Notes: generated by a model from the letters alone, not told the origin. A stretch of 64,000 nt of DNA from Micromonospora sonchi (GCF_014646235.1 NZ_BMNB01000007.1:124001-188000); one strand, 5' to 3'. Positions 43,558-56,794 are shown, counted from the first letter of the stretch. Numbers and translations are program-made.

Positions 43558-43609
43558 AAGGAAGGGCCCCCTTTTAACGCCTGCGGTATAGCAGGGGCCC
43601 CCTCTTAAC
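43558..43609. repeat. GC-rich interspersed repeat (family E)
   Basis: A 52-bp element directly after the cebR stop: AAGGAAGGGCCCCCTTTTAA then CGCCTGCGGTATAGCAGG and GGCCCCCTCTTAAC. It has internal symmetry (GGGCCCCC-TTTTAAC and GGGGCCCCC-TCTTAAC; GCAGG/CCTGC). I recognise the word from other Micromonospora sequences, but only one copy is in this window. Confidence 0.55.
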
Positions 43610-43745
43610 CCGCGCCGACGGGCCTCGGGGCAAGGTGAGGTTTAGCCCGGGGGACATGTCGCCGCAACGGTGACGAAATGGTCAACTGGCAGGCTCGTGC
43701 TCAGCCTGCCGGCCCTGCGCCGGCCCACCGAGCGGAGGGTTTGCG

Positions 43746-44447
43746 ATGTTGCTGCGCGTTCGGGTCACCCTGCCGGACCGTCCGGGAACGCTCGGTCAGG
43801 TGGCTCGCACCCTCGGGGTGTCGGGCGCGGACATCGTGCAGGTGGTCGTGCTGGAACGCCTCGGCGGGCGGGCGGTCGACGACTTCACCTTGGTGTGGTC
43901 GGGCGCCGCGCGGGTGGAGCGCCTGCTGGCCGGTCTGGCGGCGATCCCCGGGGTACGCGTGGACGGCGTGTGGCGGGCGATCGGCGCGCCCACCGCCACC
44001 GGCCAGGACGCCGAGTTGCTGGCCCAGGTCGCCGCCAACCCGTCCGACGGGCTGGCCACCCTGGTCGACGCGGTGCCGGGCCTGCTCGCCGCCGAGTGGG
44101 CGGTCGCGGCGGTGGTGCCGGTCGACTGGGCCTCCCCGAACGGCGGCAGCGGGGCGACGGTGGGGCACGCGAGTTGGCGTACGCCCGTACCGCCGCGGCT
44201 GCCCGAGGTGACCCCGCTGCGCGCCCGGTCGATGACCACGCCCGACGGCGGCCACTTCGCGGTGGTGCCGTTCGGTCGGGCCGGGCTGGTCCTGGTGGCG
44301 TCCCGTGACCACAGCGCGACCCTCGCCCCGGCCGCGTTCCACTCCACCGAGGTGGACCGGCTGGCCCAGTTGGTCCGGGCCAGCGCGGTGATCCTCGGCG
44401 ACCGGCTCGACCTGGTGGGCAGCCCCTCGATCAGCGCCAACCCGTGA
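43746..44447 (+). CDS. ACT-domain-containing protein
   Basis: A 233-residue protein whose first 75 residues form an ACT-type ligand-binding domain (MLLRVRVTLPDRPGTLGQVA, VSGADIVQVVVLER). The middle and C-terminal parts (SDGLATLVDAVPGLLAAEWA, DGGHFAVVPFGRAGLVLVAS) look GAF-like. ACT domains bind amino acids and regulate enzymes. No enzyme domain is seen, so it is probably regulatory. GGAGGG is the ribosome site. Confidence 0.75.
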   Translation: MLLRVRVTLPDRPGTLGQVARTLGVSGADIVQVVVLERLGGRAVDDFTLVWSGAARVERLLAGLAAIPGVRVDGVWRAIGAPTATGQDAELLAQVAANPSDGLATLVDAVPGLLAAEWAVAAVVPVDWASPNGGSGATVGHASWRTPVPPRLPEVTPLRARSMTTPDGGHFAVVPFGRAGLVLVASRDHSATLAPAAFHSTEVDRLAQLVRASAVILGDRLDLVGSPSISANP

Positions 44448-44515
44448 CACCGGCGGCCGCCACGGCCATGTCGGCGGCCCGTCGACTTGATCGACACCGT
44501 TCTGGCGAAATCGGG

Positions 44516-44697
44516 TCAGGCCCGCTCGGGCATTCCGGTGATGAACGTCCGCCACGCGGCGGGGACGAAGGCCAGCGCCGGGCCGGTCGGGTCCTTCGAG
44601 TCCCGTACGCCGACCACACCGGGCAGGTTGTCGGCGACCTCGACGCAGGCACCGCCGTTGGAGCTGCTCCGGGTGCTCTTGCGCCACTGGGCGCCGG

Positions 44698-44710
<13 letters not shown>
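44516..44710 (-). CDS. DUF397 domain protein
   Basis: A 64-residue DUF397 protein (WRKSTRSSSNGGACVEVADN, VGVRDSKDPTGPAL, WRTFITGM). It is the second example in the window and shares the WRKS, CVEVADN and VGVRDSKD landmarks with the one at 3776. It overlaps the upstream HTH gene by 13 bp. Confidence 0.9.
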
Positions 44711-48735
<4,025 letters not shown>

Positions 48736-48750
48736 CGGTCGCACCCTCTC

Positions 48751-48786
48751 GGCAGGGCGCCTCGCCACCAGGCGAGGCGCCCTGCC
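48751..48786 (+). terminator. terminator of the cellulase gene
   Basis: A perfect 16-bp stem (GGCAGGGCGCCTCGCC with its complement) and an ACCA loop, 15 bp past the stop codon. Confidence 0.88.
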
Positions 48787-48885
48787 CCGTCCACGCCGGC
48801 CGTACACCCGCCCTCGGCGATTACCGTGATCGTCTCCCCACCCGAAACACCCGGGCCGGGCGTGTTGATGGTCGGGAGGTGGGGC

Positions 48886-49410
48886 GTGGACGGGGAAGAG
48901 TCGTTCCGGGCGTACGTCGCCGGGCGGATCGCGGCACTGTCCCGGGCAGCATGGCTGCTGACCGGTGACCAGCATCAGGCCGAGGATCTGGTGCAGCTGA
49001 CACTGGTGCGCGTCGCCCGGCACTGGGAGCGGGTCAGCGCGGCCGGCGACCCGGAACCGTACGTGCGGCGGACGATGTACAGCCAGCACGTCTCGCTGTG
49101 GCGACGCCGCTGGCGGGGCGTCGACCTTCGCGCGGACCCGCCGGAGCAGGCGATGCCGGACGGCACCGCCGGTGTTGCCCGCGCACTGGTCGTCCGGGCG
49201 GCGTTGGCCCGGCTCGCCCCGCGGCAACGGGCGGTGCTCGTGCTGCGGTTCTTCGAGGACCTCACCGAGGCCGAAGCCGCCGCCGCGCTCGGTTGCTCGG
49301 TGTCGACGGTGAAGAGTCAGACCCGCGACGCGCTGGCGCGGCTGCGCACCCACGCCCCCGAGTTGGCCGAACTGGTCGGCATCGGTGCTGCGGCAGGGGA
49401 GGAACGGTGA
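48886..49410 (+). CDS. SigE-family RNA polymerase sigma factor
   Basis: A 174-residue ECF sigma factor of the actinobacterial SigE family: FRAYVAGRIAALSRAAWLLT then HQAEDLVQLTLVRVARHWER (region 2) and LAPRQRAVLVLRFFEDLTEA then CSVSTVKSQTRDALARLR (region 4). GTG 48886 is chosen because GGGAGG (48874-48879) is 6 nt upstream; the frame also extends to 48826. The stop overlaps the next start (GTGA). Confidence 0.9.
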   Translation: MDGEESFRAYVAGRIAALSRAAWLLTGDQHQAEDLVQLTLVRVARHWERVSAAGDPEPYVRRTMYSQHVSLWRRRWRGVDLRADPPEQAMPDGTAGVARALVVRAALARLAPRQRAVLVLRFFEDLTEAEAAAALGCSVSTVKSQTRDALARLRTHAPELAELVGIGAAAGEER

Positions 49411-50858
49411 GCGAGGAACTGCGTACTGCGCTGCGTGAGCTGGGTGAGCGGATGCCGGCGACTCGGTTGGGAAGTGACCCGTGGATGGTCGGCCGGCGTC
49501 AACGGTGGCGGGCGGCGTGGCGTACCGGCGTCGCGGGTCTGGTGGCCGTCCTGATCTGCGCGCTCGGCGTCCCCGCGATACTCGGGGGATCGGGGGCCGG
49601 AATGCCTCCGGCGGCGACCGGCGCGGGCGTGCCGGAGCGGATCAGCCTGCCCTGGATGTGGCAGGCGACCGTCGAGCAGGACCCGCCCGGATCGGCATCG
49701 GTGCTCTTCGGCGGCGGCGGGCTCGGGCTGCGGGGAAGCGACTTCGTGGACCACGAGGGAAAGATCGCCGTGGTCGGTCGGGGCGGCGACTACCGGATGC
49801 TTCTCTACGGCGGTTCCGAGAGCACGGCGGGGGAGGACGTTCAACTCTCCCCGGACGGCCGGTACGTCGCGCACGTTCCCGGCACCGACTGGCTGACCGT
49901 CACCGACCTGACCGACGGCAGCGATCGCGCATACCTCGGGCCGTCGAACAGCGACTGCTGCGCCACCCCGGTCTCCTGGTCCCGCGACGGCGCGTCGCTG
50001 CTTGTCGTGGAGTACGACCCCGAGGCGACTCGCTACGACGCCTCAGGGTGGGGTAGGGACGCCTCCCGGCTGACCCTGCTGGAGGTGACCACCGGTGCCA
50101 CCCGGATCCTCGTCGACGACCTCGGTGACCGGTGGAGCCTGCGTACCGCCTCGCTGGCCGCGTTCTCGCCGGACGGGTCCCGGATCGCCGCGACCGTCGG
50201 AGACCGACTGAGCCTGCTCGACCGCGACGGCCGGATGCTCTGGTCCCGTGACCTCGGACCGCAGCGCAAGCTTGCCGGCAACGGGGCCTTCACCGCAGAC
50301 GGCTCCCGGATCGCCGTCGCCGACCTGGAAGGTTGCTTGTCCGGCTGCGACTCGGCCGCCCTGGCGGCACGCACCTGGACGGTGACCTGGCTGGACGCGG
50401 CAACCGGCCGGGACGCCGGGGGGCCGACCCTGGCCCCGGTGCGGGGGCAGGCGCTGCGCGCGCTGGGCTGGCGGCTCGGTATCGACCTGGTGGCAGTGCG
50501 GTACGAGGCGGAGCCCGGCAACGGCATGCCCGAAGGCACCGGGTGGAACGACACCGGCTACTGGGAGAGCGGGCGCGTGCAACTCATCGCGCTGCGGCCG
50601 GACGGAACCACCGAGGTCCTGCTCGACCCGCCGGACGAGGTGTGGTCCCTGGACGTGGCCCGGGACCTGCTGGAAGCCGGTTCGTTCGGCGCTCCGGCGA
50701 CCGAGCCGCGCCCGTTCCCGGCCCGGCCGATCATCCTGCTGGTGGTGGTGCCGCCGGTCCTGCTGATCACGGTCGTCGTGGGCGTCCCGCTGCTGTGGCG
50801 GCGGCACCGTCGCCGCCGCTCCGCTCCGCCGATGGCTGATCCCCCGTGGCCGGTCTGA
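49407..50858 (+). CDS. membrane protein with beta-propeller-like domain, partner of the SigE-family sigma factor
   Basis: A 483-residue protein. The cytoplasmic N-terminus (residues 1-36) precedes a transmembrane helix (TGVAGLVAVLICALGVPAIL). A long WD40/TolB-like extracytoplasmic domain follows with repeated S-x-DG-x-R words (LSPDGRYVAHV, FSPDGSRIAAT, FTADGSRIAVA). A second transmembrane helix (IILLVVVPPVLLITVVVGVP) and a basic tail end the protein. Translational coupling to the sigma gene suggests anti-sigma or sensing; no ZAS motif is present, so this is inference. Confidence 0.75.
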   Translation: MSEELRTALRELGERMPATRLGSDPWMVGRRQRWRAAWRTGVAGLVAVLICALGVPAILGGSGAGMPPAATGAGVPERISLPWMWQATVEQDPPGSASVLFGGGGLGLRGSDFVDHEGKIAVVGRGGDYRMLLYGGSESTAGEDVQLSPDGRYVAHVPGTDWLTVTDLTDGSDRAYLGPSNSDCCATPVSWSRDGASLLVVEYDPEATRYDASGWGRDASRLTLLEVTTGATRILVDDLGDRWSLRTASLAAFSPDGSRIAATVGDRLSLLDRDGRMLWSRDLGPQRKLAGNGAFTADGSRIAVADLEGCLSGCDSAALAARTWTVTWLDAATGRDAGGPTLAPVRGQALRALGWRLGIDLVAVRYEAEPGNGMPEGTGWNDTGYWESGRVQLIALRPDGTTEVLLDPPDEVWSLDVARDLLEAGSFGAPATEPRPFPARPIILLVVVPPVLLITVVVGVPLLWRRHRRRRSAPPMADPPWPV

Positions 50859-50903
50859 CCGGAGCCGGCCGCAGGGTCATCGCCCGTCCGTGCGGCAGCG
50901 TGC

Positions 50904-51176
50904 TCAGCCCCGCGACTCGCCGTGCTCGACGCAGACCGCCGACCAGCCGACCGGAAGCACCTGCACCTTCATCCTCCGGCGGCACCGGGCGCAGTACCGG
51001 GGCGGCTCCAGCGTCCGGGCCGCCGCGCACCCCTCGTGCGGCCCGGACGCGGCGGCCTCCCCGCACCGGTCGCACCACGGCGCGTCCACGGCCGACCGGC
51101 TGGTGACATCGCCGGGCGTCGCCCCGGTGCGCGGGCTGCCCACGGGGTTCGGCCGGCGCTCGCCGGTCGGCGTCAC
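50904..51176 (-). CDS. bsaP: biotin synthase auxiliary protein
   Basis: A 90-residue protein with the BsaP pattern: WCDRCGE, a His/Cys pair (HEGC), [20 protein letters not shown] and the end [11 protein letters not shown]. In mycobacteria BsaP is needed to keep biotin synthase active, probably through its iron-sulfur cluster. The GTG start overlaps the bioB stop codon, so it is translated with bioB. The first 30 residues are less conserved. Confidence 0.85.
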   Translation of the reverse strand: MTPTGERRPNPVGSPRTGATPGDVTSRSAVDAPWCDRCGEAAASGPHEGCAAARTLEPPRYCARCRRRMKVQVLPVGWSAVCVEHGESRG

Positions 51177-52168
51177 AGCGTCGCCGAGAGCGCCTTGACC
51201 GGCAGCTTCAGGTCGTCGAGCAGCTTCAGGTCCGCCGTCGCCGGCCGGCCGAGGGTGGTCAGGTAGTTGCCGACGATCACCGCGTTGATGCCGCCGAGCA
51301 GCCCGTCGCGGGTGCCGAGGTCACCCAGGGTGATTTCCCGGCCGCCCGCGTACCGCAGGATGGTGCGCGGCATGGCCAGCCGGAACGCGGCGATGGCCCG
51401 CAGCGCGTCCTTGCCGTCGATCACCGGGCGGTCACCGAGCGGCGTGCCGGGGCGGGGGTTGAGGAAGTTCAGCGGCACCTCGTGCGGATCCAGCTCGGCC
51501 AGCTGCGCGGCGAACTCGGCCCGCTGCTCCACCGTCTCGCCGAGGCCGAGGATGCCGCCGCAGCAGACCTCCATGCCGGATTCCCGGACCATCCGCAGGG
51601 TCTCCCAGCGCTCCTCCCAGGTGTGCGTGGTGACCACGTTCGGGAAGTAGGAGCGGCAGGTCTCCAGGTTGTGGTTGTAGCGGTGCACGCCCATCTCGAC
51701 CAGCTCGTCGACCTGCTCCTGGGTGAGCATGCCGAGCGAGGCGGCGACCTGGATGTCGACCTCGGCCCGGATCGCGGCGACGCCCTCGCGCATCTGCTTC
51801 ATCAGCCGGGCGTCCGGGCCGCGCACGGCGGCCACGATGCAGAACTCGGTCGCCCCGGTCTCGGCGGTCTGCTTGGCCGCCTTGACCAGCGAGGGGATGT
51901 CCAGCCAGACCGACCGCACCGGCGAGGTGAACAGGCCGGACTGCGAGCAGAAGTGGCAGTCCTCCGGGCAGCCGCCGGTCTTCAGCGAGACGATGCCCTC
52001 GACCTCGACCTCCGGACCGCACCAGCGCATCCGCACCTCGTGGGCGAGTTGCAGCGCGGCGGTCAGGTGCTCGTCGGGCAGGTTCAGCACGGCAAGGACG
52101 CCGGCCTGGTCGAGGCCGACGCCGTTCTCCAGCACCTGGGTCCGGGCCTGATCGAGGATCTCTGGCAT
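51173..52168 (-). CDS. bioB: biotin synthase
   Basis: A 331-residue radical SAM enzyme that inserts sulfur into dethiobiotin. The 4Fe-4S CxxxCxxC is Cys67, Cys71 and Cys74 ([13 protein letters not shown]); the family motifs [12 protein letters not shown] and GGILGLGET are present. It is coupled to bsaP downstream and diverges from bioF. Confidence 0.96.
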   Translation of the reverse strand: MPEILDQARTQVLENGVGLDQAGVLAVLNLPDEHLTAALQLAHEVRMRWCGPEVEVEGIVSLKTGGCPEDCHFCSQSGLFTSPVRSVWLDIPSLVKAAKQTAETGATEFCIVAAVRGPDARLMKQMREGVAAIRAEVDIQVAASLGMLTQEQVDELVEMGVHRYNHNLETCRSYFPNVVTTHTWEERWETLRMVRESGMEVCCGGILGLGETVEQRAEFAAQLAELDPHEVPLNFLNPRPGTPLGDRPVIDGKDALRAIAAFRLAMPRTILRYAGGREITLGDLGTRDGLLGGINAVIVGNYLTTLGRPATADLKLLDDLKLPVKALSATL

Positions 52169-52178
52169 GGGTCGTACC

Positions 52179-52346
52179 CTACAAGGCTGTCCGCGGGCGA
52201 GAAACGGGCTCCACGTCCGCGGACAACTCGTCGACCAGCAGCGCTCGGGTCGGCGGCGGCAGTGACGGGTCGGCGGCGGCCAGCAAGAGGGCGACGTCGA
52301 GGCAACGGGTCACTGTCACGGCAGCCCGGCGAATCCAATTTCCCAT
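52179..52346 (-). CDS. small hypothetical protein upstream of bioB
   Basis: A 55-residue frame ([20 protein letters not shown], ending [17 protein letters not shown]) with actinobacterial codon bias, ending 10 bp before the bioB start. No family is known to me and the ribosome site is poor; an upstream TTG (52361) is another start. It could be a leader peptide or not coding. Confidence 0.35.
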   Translation of the reverse strand: MGNWIRRAAVTVTRCLDVALLLAAADPSLPPPTRALLVDELSADVEPVSRPRTAL

Positions 52347-52463
52347 CCGCCGAGCGTTCAAGCTGAAGTGCGGTTGAGGTCAAGCCCGGAGTGGATCCGT
52401 CGGGGCCCGCCGGGCGGGTGGTAACTTCGCCCCGCGAGAGCGGGTCGACGGCAGGAGGCGAGG

Positions 52464-53600
52464 GTGGCGGACTGGCTGACGGCGCTGGACCGCCGTGCCG
52501 AACTGCGCGCGAAGGCGGGGCTGACCCGACGGCTGCACCCGCGCGGCGCCGACGACGTCGTGGTCGACCTGGCCGGCAACGACTACCTGGGCCTGGCCAC
52601 GCATCCCGAGGTGGTCGCCGCCGCGGGGAAGGCCCTGTCGGAGTACGGGCTGGGCGCGACCGGGTCGCGGCTGGTGCGTGGCTCCACGTACGCCCATCAT
52701 GACCTGGAGGGCACCCTCGCCGGCTGGCTCGGCACCGAGCGGGCGCTGGTCTTCTCCTCCGGCTACCTGGCCAACGTCGGGGCGGTCCGCGCGCTGGTGC
52801 GGCCCCGCACGCTGCTGATCTCCGACGCGCACAACCACGCCTCGCTGATCGACGGGTGCCGCGTCTCCGGCGTCGAGACGGTGGTCACCCCGCACGCCGA
52901 CGTCGACGCGGTCGCCGCGGCTCTGGCCGGCGCGCCCGGTCGCCCGGGGCTGGTGGTCACCGAGTCGATCTTCTCGGTCGACGGTGACCTGGCCCCGCTG
53001 GCCCGGTTGCACGCCGTCGCCCGGCAGCACGGAGCGGTGTTGCTGGTCGACGACGCGCACGGGCTCGGCGTGACCGGCCCGGCCGGAGCCGGGGCGGTGG
53101 CCGCCGCCGGGCTGGCCGGCGAGCCGGACGTGGTGGTCACCGCCACCCTGTCCAAGGCGCTCGGCGGGGCGGGCGGCGTGGTGGCCGGCCCGGCCGGGTA
53201 CGTCCGTCACCTGGTGGAGACCGCCCGGACCTTCATCTACGACACCGCCCTGCCGCCGGCGGTGGCCGCCGGGGTGCACGCCGCCGTGGAACTGGTCCGG
53301 GCCGGCGACGACCTGCGCGCCGAGCTGGCCGAGCGGGCCGACCTCGCGGCCGGCCGGCTGCGGGGCGCCGGGCTCGACGTTTCCGTCCCCGACGCCGCCG
53401 TCGTCTCGGTGACCGCGCCCACCCCCGAGGCGGCCACCGCCTGGGCCGCCGCCTGCCGGGACCGGGGAGTCGCGGTCGGCTGCTTCCGTCCGCCCTCCAC
53501 CCCGGACAGCCGCTCGCGGCTGCGGCTGACCATCGGTGCGGGGGTGTCTCGGGCGGACTTCGAACGTGCCCTGGAGGTCATCGTGGAATGTGCCCCATGA
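52464..53600 (+). CDS. bioF: 8-amino-7-oxononanoate synthase
   Basis: A 378-residue PLP enzyme that joins pimeloyl thioester and alanine. The PLP lysine is Lys231 in TATLSKALGGAGG; NDYLGLATHP and GSTYAHHDLE are family words, as is LLVDDAHGLGV. GTG 52464 follows AGGAGG. Its stop overlaps the bioD start (ATGA). bioA is not in the window. Confidence 0.93.
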   Translation: MADWLTALDRRAELRAKAGLTRRLHPRGADDVVVDLAGNDYLGLATHPEVVAAAGKALSEYGLGATGSRLVRGSTYAHHDLEGTLAGWLGTERALVFSSGYLANVGAVRALVRPRTLLISDAHNHASLIDGCRVSGVETVVTPHADVDAVAAALAGAPGRPGLVVTESIFSVDGDLAPLARLHAVARQHGAVLLVDDAHGLGVTGPAGAGAVAAAGLAGEPDVVVTATLSKALGGAGGVVAGPAGYVRHLVETARTFIYDTALPPAVAAGVHAAVELVRAGDDLRAELAERADLAAGRLRGAGLDVSVPDAAVVSVTAPTPEAATAWAAACRDRGVAVGCFRPPSTPDSRSRLRLTIGAGVSRADFERALEVIVECAP

Positions 53601-54325
53601 CGGATCCGTGGCGGGGAGCGGTCCTGATCACCGGGACCGACACCGAGGTCGGCAAGACGGTGGTGACCGCGGCGATCACGGCCGCCGCGCAGGCGGCGGG
53701 GCTGCGGGTCGCGGTGGTCAAACCCGGCCAGACCGGTACGGCCACCGGTGCGCCCGGCGACGTCGAGGCGGTCACCCGGCTGGCCGCCCCGATGACCGGC
53801 CGTACCCTGGCCAGCTTCCCCGATCCACTCGCCCCGCTGGCCGCGGCCCGGGTGGCCGAGTTGCCGCCGTTGGAGCTGTACAACGCCGTCGACGCCGTCC
53901 GGGAAGAGGCCGACAAGCACGACCTGGTGCTGGTCGAGGGGGCCGGCGGGCTGCTCGTACCGATGGGGCTGCGACCCTCGGGGGAGCCCTGGACGGTGGC
54001 CGACCTGGCGGTGTCGCTGGGTGCCCCGGCGGTGGTGGTGGCCCGCGCCGGACTCGGCACCCTCAACCACACCGCGCTCACCCTGGAGGCGCTCGAACGG
54101 CGGGCGGTGCCGGCCGGCGTGGTGATCGGTGCCTGGCCGGCCGGACCGGAGCTGGTGCACTGGGCCAACCTGAGCGACCTGCTGCCGAACCTGCTCGGCG
54201 CCCTGCCGGCCGGCGCCGGGGCGATGGACCCGGGGGTGTTCCGGCGCTCCGCGCCGGGCTGGCTGACCCCGGCGCTGTACGGCGTGCTCGACGACTGGCG
54301 CGCCTGGGCCGACGAGATCAGCTGA
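53597..54325 (+). CDS. bioD: dethiobiotin synthetase
   Basis: A 242-residue ATP-dependent carboxylating ligase. The P-loop is ITGTDTEVGKT; VVKPGQTG and VEGAGGLLVPM are the other signatures. The ATG overlaps the bioF stop. The last bases of the gene are part of the palindrome at 54322-54335. Confidence 0.93.
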   Translation: MTDPWRGAVLITGTDTEVGKTVVTAAITAAAQAAGLRVAVVKPGQTGTATGAPGDVEAVTRLAAPMTGRTLASFPDPLAPLAAARVAELPPLELYNAVDAVREEADKHDLVLVEGAGGLLVPMGLRPSGEPWTVADLAVSLGAPAVVVARAGLGTLNHTALTLEALERRAVPAGVVIGAWPAGPELVHWANLSDLLPNLLGALPAGAGAMDPGVFRRSAPGWLTPALYGVLDDWRAWADEIS

Positions 54326-54335
54326 CTTTCGTCAG
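54322..54335. promoter_or_regulatory. palindromic operator upstream of the two-component genes
   Basis: CTGACTTTCGTCAG, overlapping the bioD stop codon, about 40 bp before the histidine kinase start. The same palindrome with one base changed precedes the ABC transporter operon (58470-58483). It is probably the binding site of the response regulator encoded here. Confidence 0.65.
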
Positions 54336-54371
54336 TGCCCGACCCGCCCCTGCGTCGGTAGCGTGGCCGCC

Positions 54372-56033
54372 GTGTGGAGCAGTTGGCGGAGTCGTCCGAG
54401 CCGGGGCGGGAGATTCGCGGGCCGACGCGACCTGTTGCTCTGGGCGGTGCTGGCGGCCCCACTGGGGTACGCCGGGGCCGTCCCGCCACACTCCCGCCAC
54501 AGCGTGGCGTCGCTGCTCGTCGGCCTCTGCCTGATCAGCGTCGCGGTCGCGGTCAGCCGGCGACTGCCGCTGACCGCCCTGCTCCTGGTGCTGCTCGGCA
54601 CGCTGCTGGACGGCAACTTCGTCTTCGCCGTCCCGGTGCTCAGTTACCTGGCCGGGCGCCGCAGCCCTCGTACGACGCCGGTGGCCGTGGCGTTCGTGGT
54701 GATCGCGACCGGCGGCACGGTGGTCAACCTCGCGCTGCTCGGCACCGGCCTGGCCACCTGGTTCCTGCTCGCCACGGTGCTGCTCTTCGCCGGGGTCTTC
54801 CCCTGGCTGATCGGCCGGTACCGACGACAGCAGGTCGCCCTGATCGATGCTGGTCGCCGCTACGCGCAGGTGCGCGCGGACGAGCGACAGGGCGCGGCGG
54901 ACCGGATCCGGTTGCGCGAGCGGGCCCGCATCGCGCAGGAGATGCACGACACGCTCGGGCACGCGTTGAGCCTGATCGCCCTGCGCGCCGCCGCGCTGGA
55001 ACTCGCCGACGGCCTCGATCCCCGGCACCGCGCCGCCGCCGGTGAACTGCGGGCCAGCGTCGCCGAGGCGACCGAGCGGCTGCACGGGATCATCGGGGTG
55101 CTCCGCGAGGAGACCGACCCGGTCACCACCCGCCCCGCCGGGGAAAGCATCGCCGACCTGGTCGCCGGCGCCCGGGAGGCCGGCATGGCGGTGCGGCTGG
55201 ACCTGCCGGACGTACCGCCGGCTCTGCCGGAGTTGACGGCGCACGCCGCGTACGGGTTGGTCCGCGAGGCGCTGACCAACGCCGCCCGGTACGCGCCCGG
55301 GGCCGAGGTGACGGTCAGCCTGGCCCGGCGGGCGGACGGGGTGGCGGTCGAGGTGGTGAACGAGCCGCCGCCGGCCGGTCCGCTGCCGGGACCGCCCACC
55401 ACCGGCTCCGGCCTGCTCGCCCTGGCCGAACGGGTCCGGCTCGCCGGTGGCTCGCTGAGCACCGGCCTCCGCCCGGAGGGCGGCTTCGCCGTCCGGGCCC
55501 GGCTACCCGTGCCGGCCCTCACCGCCCCCACCGCTCCCGCCGCGATCGCCCCGCCCAACCTGCGCGATGCGGCTGACCTGCCCGCCCGGCGCGACGCGGC
55601 TCCGGCCGGCGGCCTGTCCGGCGCGGCCGGCCTGGCCGGCGCGGCCCCGGCCGGTGGGCTGACCAGCTCGACCGGCTCGGGCGCTGCTGCCGGCTCGCAC
55701 CCGGTCGGCGCGGCGGCCCGCCGGCAGGTCCGGCGCAGCCTGCTGGTGGCGCTCGGCGCACCGGTCGGCCTCGCGCTGGCGCTGTCGCTGATCTACTACC
55801 CGGTCGCCACCGTCGGCGCGGTGCTGGACCGGAGCACCTTCGAGGAACTGCCGGTGGGGGCTGCCCGGGGCGACCTGGTCGGCCTGCCGCCCCGGCAGGT
55901 CGACCGGCCCGCCGGGGCGCGGCCGGACTGCGAGTACTACACCGACGGGGGAACCTTCCCGCTGACCCAGCCGACCTGGCGGTTGTGCTTCGCGGGTGGG
56001 CGGCTGGTCAGCAAGGAGCGGATCAACGAATGA
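54372..56033 (+). CDS. NarL-type sensor histidine kinase
   Basis: About 553 residues. Four to five N-terminal helices (LLLWAVLAAPLGYAGAVPPH, LPLTALLLVLLGTLL, WFLLATVLLFAGVFPWLIG) precede a HisKA_3 dimerisation domain with the phosphorylated His192 (EMHDTLGHALSLIALRA), then the ATPase domain (GLVREALTNAARYAPGAEVT, TGSGLLALAERVRLAGGS). After an Ala/Gly-rich linker there is an unusual extra C-terminal helix (SLLVALGAPVGLALALSLIY) and a small domain with two Cys (CEYYTDGG, WRLCFAGG). GTG 54372 is likely; GTG 54363 is an alternative. It overlaps the regulator gene (ATGA). Confidence 0.88.
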   Translation: MWSSWRSRPSRGGRFAGRRDLLLWAVLAAPLGYAGAVPPHSRHSVASLLVGLCLISVAVAVSRRLPLTALLLVLLGTLLDGNFVFAVPVLSYLAGRRSPRTTPVAVAFVVIATGGTVVNLALLGTGLATWFLLATVLLFAGVFPWLIGRYRRQQVALIDAGRRYAQVRADERQGAADRIRLRERARIAQEMHDTLGHALSLIALRAAALELADGLDPRHRAAAGELRASVAEATERLHGIIGVLREETDPVTTRPAGESIADLVAGAREAGMAVRLDLPDVPPALPELTAHAAYGLVREALTNAARYAPGAEVTVSLARRADGVAVEVVNEPPPAGPLPGPPTTGSGLLALAERVRLAGGSLSTGLRPEGGFAVRARLPVPALTAPTAPAAIAPPNLRDAADLPARRDAAPAGGLSGAAGLAGAAPAGGLTSSTGSGAAAGSHPVGAAARRQVRRSLLVALGAPVGLALALSLIYYPVATVGAVLDRSTFEELPVGAARGDLVGLPPRQVDRPAGARPDCEYYTDGGTFPLTQPTWRLCFAGGRLVSKERINE

Positions 56034-56794
56034 GCACTCCATCCGAGCCGGTCCGGGTGCTGCTGGCCGACGACGAGGCGATGATCCGGGCCGGGGTCCG
56101 GGCGATTCTGGCCACCGACCCGGGCATCGAGGTCGTCGCCGAGGCCGGCGACGGCCGGGCTGCGGTCGAACTGGTCCGCGCCCACCGGCCCCGGCTGGCC
56201 CTGCTGGACATCCGGATGCCGAGGTTGGACGGGCTCGCCGCCGCCGCCGAGATTCGCCGGCTGGTGCCGCAGACGGCCACCGTCATGCTGACCACGTTCG
56301 GCGAGGACGACCACGTGGCCCGGGCGCTCGGCCACGGAGCCAGCGGCTTCCTGCTCAAGTCCGGCGATCCACGCGAGCTGATCGCCGGGGTGCACGCGGT
56401 CGCCGGTGGCGGGGCGTACCTCTCGCCGGCGGTGGCCCGCCGGGTGATCGAGCTGGGCGGCGACCGGGTCGCGCGCCGGCCGCTGGCCCGGGACCGGCTG
56501 GCCGGGCTGACCAATCGCGAGCAGGAGGTGCTGGCGCTGGTCGGGGCGGGACTGTCCAACGCCGAGATCGCCCGCCGGTTGTGCCTGGTCGAGGGCACCG
56601 TGAAGACCTACCTGACCAGCATCTTCACCCGGCTCGAGGTGCGTAACCGGGTGCAGGCGGCGATTCTCGCGTACGAGGCGGGGCTGGTCGAGCCGCTCGA
56701 GGAGGACCAGCCCCGCCCGCCCTCAGGCGTCGCGCCTGCGCAGCGCCGCTCGACCGGCCAGCAGCGCCACGGCGGCCCAACCGGCGAGCAGTAG
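56030..56794 (+). CDS. LuxR/NarL-family response regulator
   Basis: A 254-residue regulator. The receiver domain has the acidic pair (LLADDEAM) and phospho-Asp60 (LALLDIRMPRLDG), with TTFGEDD and the Lys in FLLKSGDP. The DNA-binding domain is LTNREQEVLALVGAGLSNAE followed by GTVKTYLTSIFTRLEVRNRV. The tail beyond the HTH (DQPRPPSGVAPAQRR) overlaps the convergent permease gene by 72 bp. The likely target is the shared palindrome. Confidence 0.92.
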   Translation: MSTPSEPVRVLLADDEAMIRAGVRAILATDPGIEVVAEAGDGRAAVELVRAHRPRLALLDIRMPRLDGLAAAAEIRRLVPQTATVMLTTFGEDDHVARALGHGASGFLLKSGDPRELIAGVHAVAGGGAYLSPAVARRVIELGGDRVARRPLARDRLAGLTNREQEVLALVGAGLSNAEIARRLCLVEGTVKTYLTSIFTRLEVRNRVQAAILAYEAGLVEPLEEDQPRPPSGVAPAQRRSTGQQRHGGPTGEQ

